NCBI GenBank assembly: GCA_005779525.1
Contig: SXIZ01000089.1
Coordinates: 1-5,802 of the forward strand
Source of the DNA: Methylococcaceae bacterium
GTDB lineage: Bacteria; Pseudomonadota; Gammaproteobacteria; Methylococcales; Methylomonadaceae
Direction of reading: 5' to 3'
Length of the DNA: 5,802 nt
Position 1 is the stretch's first letter; every line of letters starts with the position of its first letter. The translations under genes were made by a program, and so were the position numbers. Below are positions 1 through 4,013 of the stretch, piece after piece. The notes under the pieces were generated by a model, which was not told where the DNA came from, made no database searches, and worked only from the letters and a program-made list of their open reading frames with translations.

Positions 1-657
1 AATTTCTTGGGGGGCTTTGATTTTCAGGGAGATAAAGTCAAAGAAGCGGTACGCCCGTTTTCTGGCGGTGAAAAAGCTCGGCTAGTATTAGCGATGCTGG
101 TGTATCAAAACCCCAATTTACTGTTACTCGACGAGCCGACCAATCACTTAGATTTGGACATGCGCCATGCTTTAAATGTGGCCTTGCAAGAGTTTCAGGG
201 AGCTTTGGTGGTGGTATCGCATGATCGACATTTATTGCGTACCGTCACCGATCAATTATTGCTAGTGGGTGATGGTCGTGCGGTGCCGTTTGATGGGGAT
301 TTGGATGATTATCGCAGTTGGTTAGCTGAGCAACGCAATAGTTCGAATGCCTTAGAATCCCTCGCTGACGGCGAAGCAGTGGTTTCGCGTAAAGATCAGC
401 GCAAGGCGGAGGCCGAACGGCGACAACGCTTGAAACCCCACTTGGATGCCGTCAAAAAAGCTGAACAGTTGGTGGATAAATATCATCAACAACAGCAGCA
501 ACTGGAGCAAACTTTGAGCGATCCTGAAATTTACACTGAAGCTGCCAAGCCGCGATTAATGCAGGCTCTGGAGCAAAAGCAACAGATAGATAAAGCCTTG
601 GAGGCTGCTGAACTCGCGTGGATGGAAGCCGAGCAAGCCTTGGAGGAGGCGAGTTAA
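1..657 (+). CDS. yheS: ABC-F family ATPase, YheS-like (3' part, 5' end outside window)
   Basis: This is the C-terminal 218 residues of a two-cassette ABC-F protein; the frame is open to the left edge, so the gene is cut by the window and not necessarily broken. Visible parts of the second ATPase cassette are the signature SGGEKAR (fragment residues 21-27), Walker B LLLLDEP followed by TNHLDLD (40-53), and the switch histidine in VVSHDRHLL (H74). A charged, Gln/Glu/Lys/Ala-rich helical tail (about 125-215) looks like the C-terminal coiled coil common in YheS/Uup proteins. ABC-F proteins have no membrane domain; they are soluble, and characterised members bind the ribosome near the E site and act on stalled or special translation states. 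The LGGF.F.GDKV and PFDGDL.DYR.WL stretches closely resemble E. coli YheS (about 637 aa) as I remember it, which is why I prefer yheS over uup or ettA. The stop overlaps the next start, suggesting co-translation. Confidence 0.93.
   Translation, partial: NFLGGFDFQGDKVKEAVRPFSGGEKARLVLAMLVYQNPNLLLLDEPTNHLDLDMRHALNVALQEFQGALVVVSHDRHLLRTVTDQLLLVGDGRAVPFDGDLDDYRSWLAEQRNSSNALESLADGEAVVSRKDQRKAEAERRQRLKPHLDAVKKAEQLVDKYHQQQQQLEQTLSDPEIYTEAAKPRLMQALEQKQQIDKALEAAELAWMEAEQALEEAS
644..649 (+). promoter_or_regulatory. Shine-Dalgarno AGGAGG inside the yheS end
   Basis: A perfect AGGAGG lies in the last codons of yheS, 7 nt before an ATG at 657-659. That ATG overlaps the yheS stop (TAA 655-657) by one base as TAATG. 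The site decides the start of the downstream membrane protein: the in-frame upstream ATG at 618 has no comparable site and would add 13 hydrophilic residues. The layout is typical of translational coupling. Confidence 0.8.
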
Positions 658-1172
658 TGTTACTGGCACTGTCGCGCTTATTTTTGGCCATTTGCCTGTT
701 AAAAAAAGGCCCACAGGATGTCCCGAAATCGAACTTTTTATCGAGCATCGTGTTGTTCCTTTATGCGCTCGTAGCATTTTTGATGCTGTATGATCAAGAG
801 CATCAGATTTCTGTCGTATTAATTGAAATTGGTTTTGAAATAATCCTGGTGATGGGGTTTATTGCCTTACTGTTACTGGTCAGTGGCAAATTGGCCCGTT
901 ATCAACAGGCGATGACCGCCTTACTGGGCACTGACGCCCTGATTAGTTTTTTTGCGCTACCGCCCATGTATTTGCAGGTTTCAGGGCGCGGAGCGGAGTT
1001 ATTAATTTTGACCATTTTGGGCTTAACCCTCTGGCATTGGGTGGTCTGCGGACATATTATTCGCCATGCATTGGGGCAGTCATTTCCCTTCGGTTTGGGG
1101 GTGGCATTTTTGTATATTATCGTCACTTATCAATTGATGAATTGGTTTGCGGAAATTGTTGCAGCGTTTTAA
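657..1172 (+). CDS. Small multi-pass inner-membrane protein, function unknown
   Basis: The product is 171 aa from the ATG at 657, chosen for its AGGAGG site and TAATG overlap with yheS. About five hydrophobic segments can be drawn: residues 29-45, 52-77, 86-104, 113-134 and 143-164. The short N-terminus is moderately hydrophobic and ends in KKGPQDVP, and there is no clear cleavable signal, so an inner-membrane protein is expected. Conserved-looking motifs include KKGPQDVP (16-23), QAMTALLGTDAL (84-95) and GHIIRHAL (132-139). I recall similar hypothetical membrane proteins in other gammaproteobacteria, and the topology is reminiscent of Yip1-type proteins, but I cannot assign a family. No catalytic residues are evident. 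Coupling to the ABC-F gene suggests shared expression but does not show shared function. Confidence 0.85.
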   Translation: MLLALSRLFLAICLLKKGPQDVPKSNFLSSIVLFLYALVAFLMLYDQEHQISVVLIEIGFEIILVMGFIALLLLVSGKLARYQQAMTALLGTDALISFFALPPMYLQVSGRGAELLILTILGLTLWHWVVCGHIIRHALGQSFPFGLGVAFLYIIVTYQLMNWFAEIVAAF

Positions 1173-1188
1173 AGTGGCAACTTTGAAA
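1167..1188 (+). other. AT-rich stem-loop over the stop of the membrane-protein gene
   Basis: TTTTAAAGT (1167-1175) can pair with ACTTTGAAAA's first nine bases (1180-1188) around a GGCA loop, giving nine pairs including one T-G wobble. It covers the stop codon at 1170-1172 and is followed by no pure T run, so it is not a convincing terminator. It may be only a weak structure in the 39-nt gap before the usp gene. Confidence 0.2.
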
Positions 1189-1211
1189 ATTTACTTGCTG
1201 AGGAATTAGCT

Positions 1212-1658
1212 ATGCTCGGATACCAACATATATTGTTAGCGACAGACTTTTCTGCACATGATCAATATGTCGCGCAACGTGCGAAAGCTCTGCAAGCCGT
1301 TTATCAAGCAAAATTGAGCTTGGTGCATGTCGCTGATAATCTACCAATTAGTACTGGGATGTTAGATGGGCAGGTGATGCCGTTTGATGTTGATTTAGGA
1401 GAAGAGCTCATGCGTTTAGCGCAAGAGCGCTTAGCCAAACTGGGGGCAGAATTAGAGGTTGCGGAGACCGATCAATGGTTAGTCATTGGCAGTCCAAAGC
1501 TAGAAATCGTGTCCTTGGCAGCGGCGAATGCCGTCGATCTGATTGTTGTCGGTTCGCACGGGCGACATGGTTTAGCGCTGTTACTGGGATCAACCGCGAA
1601 TGGGGTATTACATCATGCCGAATGTGATGTCCTTGCGGTTAGACTCAAAGATAACTAA
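1212..1658 (+). CDS. Universal stress protein, UspA family
   Basis: This is a 148-aa single-domain Usp protein (Rossmann-like alpha/beta fold, cytoplasmic, usually dimeric), close to the usual 140-150 aa. It opens with the family hallmark HILLATDFS (6-14), where the aspartate D12 sits at the nucleotide-site position, then has LSLVHVAD (35-42). The C-terminal glycine motif runs from G114 to S127 as GSHGRHG...LLGST. The spacing between the second and last glycine (G117 and G126) is 8 residues, one fewer than the classical ATP-binding G-2x-G-9x-G(S/T), so ATP binding is plausible but not assured. It ends in DVLAVRL, the typical last strand. The ATG at 1212 follows GAGGA (1200-1204) by 7 nt. It lies 39 nt after the membrane-protein gene and 51 nt before the OB-fold/TM2 gene, all on one strand. 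Usp proteins accumulate under growth arrest and stress; the exact ligand here is unknown. Confidence 0.93.
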   Translation: MLGYQHILLATDFSAHDQYVAQRAKALQAVYQAKLSLVHVADNLPISTGMLDGQVMPFDVDLGEELMRLAQERLAKLGAELEVAETDQWLVIGSPKLEIVSLAAANAVDLIVVGSHGRHGLALLLGSTANGVLHHAECDVLAVRLKDN

Positions 1659-1709
1659 GCCAGTCAGCAACAATATAAAAATAATAATATTTATAAGTGA
1701 GGATAAATC

Positions 1710-2123
1710 ATGAATGGCTTGATTGTAAGTTATAACCGTGCCACCGGGGCAGGGCTTATTAAAGTCGAAGACGATAGCTATGAATTTAGTCATAATGTTT
1801 GGCAAGACAAACGCCATCCGGTGATCGGAGACGATGTCGAGTTTGAATTGCAGGATGACAAAGTTTCTGCAGCCCGTCTGTTTGTCAATTTGAATAATCC
1901 CTTACGGCCAGTAAAATATCGCTGGGTTGCAGGTCTATTAGGCTTAACCTTGGGAATGGTTGGCGCACATCGTTTTTATCTAGGATTTTGGAAATACGGC
2001 TTAGCGCAGATTGCCTTAACGGTGGTAACCGGAGGCTATGGCTTACTGTGGGGATTTATGGAAGGTATCCTAATTTTAGCGGCCCAAATTGATAGAGATG
2101 CAAAAGGTCGGTATTTAAAATAA
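1710..2123 (+). CDS. Cold-shock-like OB-fold / TM2-domain fusion membrane protein
   Basis: This 137-aa protein has two parts. Residues 1-57 look like a cold-shock/S1-type OB fold: MNGLIVSYNRATGAGLIKVE, then YEFSH and IGDDVEFEL. They align by eye with the CspA pattern, but the aromatic residues of RNP1 (GFGFI) and RNP2 (VFVH) are mostly replaced (GAGLI, YEFSH), so nucleic-acid binding may be weak. Residues about 70-126 form a TM2 domain: a first membrane helix (73-91) with GAHRFYLG (85-92), a short turn, and a second helix (98-125) with GGYGLLWGFMEGILIL. The tail DRDAKGRYLK is charged. TM2 domains occur in many small bacterial membrane proteins of unknown role. The start has GAGGA (1699-1703) 6 nt upstream. 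It is the last gene of the + strand cluster. I infer a membrane-anchored OB fold on the cytoplasmic side; no function is known to me. Confidence 0.88.
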   Translation: MNGLIVSYNRATGAGLIKVEDDSYEFSHNVWQDKRHPVIGDDVEFELQDDKVSAARLFVNLNNPLRPVKYRWVAGLLGLTLGMVGAHRFYLGFWKYGLAQIALTVVTGGYGLLWGFMEGILILAAQIDRDAKGRYLK

Positions 2124-2143
2124 ATTTTGGCCCCAAGCGTGAA

Positions 2144-2170
2144 GCTGTGGGTGGTTAAGCTCTCCACAGC
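2144..2170. repeat. Perfect 7-bp inverted repeat GCTGTGG/CCACAGC
   Basis: GCTGTGG at 2144-2150 pairs with CCACAGC at 2164-2170 around a 13-nt loop, starting 20 nt after the OB-fold/TM2 stop codon. No T run follows on either strand, so it is not a classical intrinsic terminator. It may protect the 3' end of the upstream mRNA. Confidence 0.45.
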
Positions 2171-2237
2171 AGACGGTGTGGTGCAAAATGGCGCTAGCAT
2201 TTTACGGCGATAATGACCCAAGCACGTGGAATTTAAA

Positions 2238-2253
2238 GTGGGTTAAAACTCAC
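2238..2253. repeat. Small hairpin GTGGGT-TAAA-ACTCAC
   Basis: Six pairs (one G-T wobble) close a four-base TAAA loop. No T tract follows. This is a small structure of uncertain meaning within a repeat-rich gap. Confidence 0.3.
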
Positions 2254-2273
2254 AAGGTGTACTTGATGCCATC

Positions 2274-2329
2274 CAGGTTGCGTTTCATGTAAGCTCCCTA
2301 CTGAGATACGTAAAAAAATCACGCAACTG
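2274..2329. repeat. Bulged 9-bp inverted repeat CAG(G)TTGCGT / ACGCAACTG
   Basis: CAGGTTGCGT (2274-2283) pairs with ACGCAACTG (2321-2329) with one bulged G, leaving about 37 nt between the arms. The arms enclose an A-run (2312-2318). It is longer than expected for most chance repeats in such a short gap, but I see no matching known element. Confidence 0.4.
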
Positions 2330-2349
2330 ATATCCTGAAAGCTGTACTT

Positions 2350-2371
2350 AGGGTCCATTGGACTTTTTTTT
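2350..2371 (+). terminator. Weak intrinsic terminator candidate for the + strand cluster
   Basis: GTCC (2353-2356) pairs with GGAC (2360-2363) around ATT, immediately followed by eight T (2364-2371). Up to three more weak pairs (A-T and two G-T) could extend the stem into the T run. The stem is short and lies about 230 nt after the OB-fold/TM2 stop, so efficiency is doubtful. The T run placed directly behind a dyad is the only terminator-like arrangement I find in this gap. Confidence 0.35.
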
Positions 2372-2443
2372 GGATTCTGAGACGGGGCTGTGTGACTAAA
2401 ATCCAGAGCCAGAATTTGAATTACTCAATATTTAACGTCTCAG
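2371..2443. repeat. Cluster of overlapping, mutually exclusive inverted repeats
   Basis: Three perfect dyads share bases here. TGGATT (2371-2376) pairs with AATCCA (2400-2405). ATTCTG (2374-2379) pairs with CAGAAT (2410-2415). CTGAGACG (2377-2384) pairs with CGTCTCAG (2436-2443). GGCT (2386-2389) with AGCC (2407-2410) can nest in the longest one. Only one of the first three can form at a time. The segment lies 13-85 nt beyond the DUF3047 stop on the - strand, so it would be in that gene's 3' region. Confidence 0.4.
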
Positions 2444-2455
2444 CAATTCAATCTG

Positions 2456-3115
2456 TTACTCTGCACTAAAATAAATATCACCATACAGCGTTTTGGCTTG
2501 GCCATGGCTATTATCGGTGTCGGTCATCACTGCTAAAGCATCAATGGCATCAACTTCTAGCCCGAGTAAATTTTTTAGATCAGTGCGAATATTGCGTTTT
2601 TCTGTATACCACGTATTTAACGTGGCCGTGGCGTCCCGTAGCGCTAACATTTTTACCGCTTCTCCGGCAAACGCATTTGGCCAAACCGTAGCTTTTGGCG
2701 TTTGACTGCTCCAGACGTAATTAATACTTTTCTTTTGCCAAAATAATAGCCCGCCGTCTATAACCACATACATTCTGGCCGCAAAATCGTCGCCTGTTTT
2801 GGATTGTTCTGGCAAGGCACTTAAGGGTTGCAGGACTTTCCAACGCCAGTTTAAGTAGGGGGTTTTCCGAATATTGATAAGCTGCTGACGAAAAAGTCCC
2901 GAGGCGGCATTTTGGCTGCTCGCTTGTAACACTTTAGTGCCATCGCTATCGCTGACAATTTGATAGTGGGTTTCGCCTGTAAAGTTGTGCGTTTGCCAAT
3001 CGTTTAGGCTGCCGCTGGAAAAAGCGCCCACGACAAAAGGTTCGAGTGCATGCGTAGTTTGACCGCTGCATACTAAGCACACTAGCAAACCATAAAAATA
3101 TTGACGTCTGAACAT
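2456..3115 (-). CDS. DUF3047 family exported protein
   Basis: The 219-aa product begins with a signal peptide: RR near the start, hydrophobic FYGLLVCLVCSG, and likely cleavage after THA (residue 23). The rest matches the DUF3047 pattern I know: YLNWRWKV (87-94), GDDFAARMYVV (108-118), INYVWSS (131-137), a Trp/Glu/Arg-Asn segment TWYTEKRNIRTD (168-179), and the closing MTDTDNSHGQAKTLYGDIYF (197-216). Length and motif order are complete for the family. DUF3047 proteins are proteobacterial, probably periplasmic, and have no function known to me; the conserved Trp and acidic residues hint at a beta-sandwich binding domain, which is inference. The ATG (3113-3115 on the + strand) is preceded by CAGGA with a 6-nt spacer. 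It is 229 nt downstream of the NlpE-like gene on the same strand, with its own possible promoter, and converges with the OB-fold/TM2 gene. Confidence 0.9.
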   Translation of the reverse strand: MFRRQYFYGLLVCLVCSGQTTHALEPFVVGAFSSGSLNDWQTHNFTGETHYQIVSDSDGTKVLQASSQNAASGLFRQQLINIRKTPYLNWRWKVLQPLSALPEQSKTGDDFAARMYVVIDGGLLFWQKKSINYVWSSQTPKATVWPNAFAGEAVKMLALRDATATLNTWYTEKRNIRTDLKNLLGLEVDAIDALAVMTDTDNSHGQAKTLYGDIYFSAE

Positions 3116-3121
3116 AATAAA

Positions 3122-3140
3122 TCCTGTAGCAAGTTACAGG
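3122..3140 (-). promoter_or_regulatory. Inverted repeat overlapping the DUF3047 ribosome site
   Basis: On the - strand CCTGTA (3140-3135) and TACAGG (3128-3123) are perfect inverted repeats with a 6-nt spacer. The downstream arm supplies the AGG of the CAGGA ribosome site (3126-3122) for the DUF3047 gene. In a transcript spanning both arms, the ribosome site would be partly hidden. Six pairs (possibly seven with a G-T) is modest, so the effect is uncertain. Confidence 0.4.
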
Positions 3141-3143
3141 CTA

Positions 3144-3172
3144 ATCATGCGGGTTTCACGCGCTGAAAGCAA
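3144..3172 (-). promoter_or_regulatory. Possible sigma-70 promoter for the DUF3047 gene
   Basis: On the - strand TTGCTT (3172-3167) and CATGAT (3149-3144) are separated by 17 nt and match the -35 and -10 consensus at 3/6 and 4/6. A start near 3137 would begin inside the SD-overlapping dyad, so this promoter and a full hairpin are not easily both functional. This is a by-eye candidate only. Confidence 0.25.
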
Positions 3173-3265
3173 GTTTATGCCTTAAAATCTAGGCGCTCAC
3201 AGATGACCGCCGTTATGACTGGGGGTTTGATGCCTTGCAAGCCCTAAAGCACCGCATAAGATCGG

Positions 3266-3289
3266 GTGGGTACCTGAATGCATACCCAC
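3266..3289. repeat. REP-like palindrome GTGGGTA...TACCCAC
   Basis: Perfect 7-bp arms GTGGGTA (3266-3272) and TACCCAC (3283-3289) enclose a 10-nt loop, in the gap between the NlpE-like and DUF3047 genes. The form CGGGTGGGTA...TACCCACG resembles the extragenic GGGTGGGTAC/GTACCCAC palindromes I recall as dispersed repeats in gammaproteobacteria. No T run follows on either strand. Only one copy is present here, so the repeat status is inferred. Confidence 0.45.
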
Positions 3290-3344
3290 GTTGAAATTCC
3301 AGCAGCGTGTTCGTGGAAAACTACCAAAACTTGGGTACTAATAA

Positions 3345-3830
3345 CTAGTGCATGCCGTGTTGTTCGGGAGGATTTTTGGTGACTTCGGTTCTAACTAAGT
3401 GATAGCGGTCGGCATCTTTACCTGCAATACGTTCACCGTGGTTATCCAATTGCACTAACCCATTCTCATCGACGTAATAATAATGTTTATCCGTGCCATT
3501 TTTGGCGTTTAAGATGATGGTATTGTGTTTATCGCTCCAGATAAATTTGCCCTTTTCGACATACTCTCTAGGTGATTTACCGACATATTGGGTAATTAAA
3601 ATATAGCTATTGTTTTTATTTAACGCTAAGGTGGTTTTTAGGCCATTACAATCTTCGCAGGGGAGATAGCCGTAATAGATACCCGGCCAATTCATGCTAT
3701 GTTCGGCATGCGCAGCCTCTGAGCTTGGCTCGGCAGATACTTGGGCGGCTGAGGCATTAAAGCTTGAAACGCATAAACTCCACAGGCAGATACTCAGAAC
3801 TTTTTTTAACGGTTGGGTAAAAATTGACAT
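3345..3830 (-). CDS. NlpE N-terminal-domain protein, probably periplasmic
   Basis: The 161-aa product has a signal peptide (KK at 9-10, hydrophobic core to about 23, likely cleavage after ASA, residue 28). The mature part carries the NlpE-N (copper-resistance NlpE) hallmark: WPGIYYGYLPCEDCNGLKTT (48-67), with the C58-E-D-C61 pair, then beta-strand-like TLALNKNNSYILITQY and KGKFIWSDKHNTIIL. In E. coli, NlpE is an outer-membrane lipoprotein that signals adhesion and envelope stress to Cpx and contributes to copper tolerance. This protein has the first domain only and lacks a good lipobox: the signal cysteines C15 and C20 are not in an L-[AS]-[GA]-C context. It is therefore more likely soluble. 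His/Met residues flank the domain (H41, H44, M46 and a C-terminal HGMH), possibly metal-binding. GAGGAG lies 5 nt before the ATG. The TAG stop is followed by a 229-nt gap. Confidence 0.87.
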   Translation of the reverse strand: MSIFTQPLKKVLSICLWSLCVSSFNASAAQVSAEPSSEAAHAEHSMNWPGIYYGYLPCEDCNGLKTTLALNKNNSYILITQYVGKSPREYVEKGKFIWSDKHNTIILNAKNGTDKHYYYVDENGLVQLDNHGERIAGKDADRYHLVRTEVTKNPPEQHGMH

Positions 3831-3862
3831 GCTTACTCCTCATTTAGACAATAGTAATTAAA

Positions 3863-3868
3863 ATAATA
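3863..3868 (-). promoter_or_regulatory. Possible -10 box (TATTAT) of the NlpE-like gene
   Basis: TATTAT on the - strand lies 33 nt before the ATG in a very AT-rich stretch. The position 17 nt further upstream has no good -35 hexamer and falls at the edge of the long dyad at 3882-3914. That arrangement would suit a promoter depending on an activator, or one covered by a repressor at the dyad. Evidence is by eye. Confidence 0.3.
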
Positions 3869-3881
3869 GTGATTGCTAGAC

Positions 3882-3914
3882 TAAACTTACGACACTTAAA
3901 GGTGTCTAAGTTTA
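3882..3914. promoter_or_regulatory. Long near-perfect dyad upstream of the NlpE-like gene
   Basis: TAAACTTA (3882-3889) and TAAGTTTA (3907-3914) flank GACACT (3891-3896) and GGTGTC (3901-3906) with a TAAA centre and a single unpaired C at 3890. That is 13 Watson-Crick pairs plus one T-G. No T run follows on either strand, so it is unlikely to be a simple terminator. It sits 51-84 nt upstream of the NlpE-like ATG and could be an operator, or a 3' stem-loop of the LCCL transcript coming from the other side. Confidence 0.55.
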
Positions 3915-3916
3915 TC

Positions 3917-3933
3917 AGTGCAACTATTGCACT
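3917..3933. promoter_or_regulatory. Perfect palindrome AGTGCAA-CTA-TTGCACT
   Basis: Two perfect 7-bp arms with a 3-bp centre form a 17-bp palindrome, only 2 bp away from the long dyad at 3882-3914. The size and compact centre are typical of dimeric regulator sites. I do not recognise the sequence as the site of a named regulator. Confidence 0.5.
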
Positions 3934-4013
3934 AGCATACCTAACTATCTTACCCACTAATTTGGATTTGCCAATTTTCCCGCCGTATTTTTTTAACTAA
4001 AGCCGATTTAAAA

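Larger units (their letters stand above)
2124..2455. other. 332-nt gap between convergent genes; inverted repeats, no gene
   Basis: The OB-fold/TM2 gene (+) and the DUF3047 gene (-) end facing this gap. I find no supported coding sequence: the best short frame (2188-2292, 34 codons) has no ribosome site and no recognisable motif. The gap is instead rich in inverted repeats, listed separately. Transcripts from both sides should end here. Confidence 0.7.

Noticed and set aside
618..656. Longer start (ATG 618) for the membrane protein
   Set aside because: It would add 13 hydrophilic residues read inside yheS and has no ribosome site; ATG 657 has AGGAGG at 7 nt and the TAATG overlap.
452..777. 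Antisense frames across the yheS end and membrane-protein start
   Set aside because: They lie opposite clearly conserved genes and show no family features; they are shadows.
2036..2221. Small - strand frame opposite the OB-fold/TM2 gene end
   Set aside because: Mostly antisense to the conserved TM2 domain, with no motif or ribosome site.
2143..2292. Short + strand frame containing ATG at 2188 and ending TAA 2290-2292 (34 codons from the ATG)
   Set aside because: No ribosome site, no recognisable motif, and it overlaps several inverted repeats; most likely non-coding.
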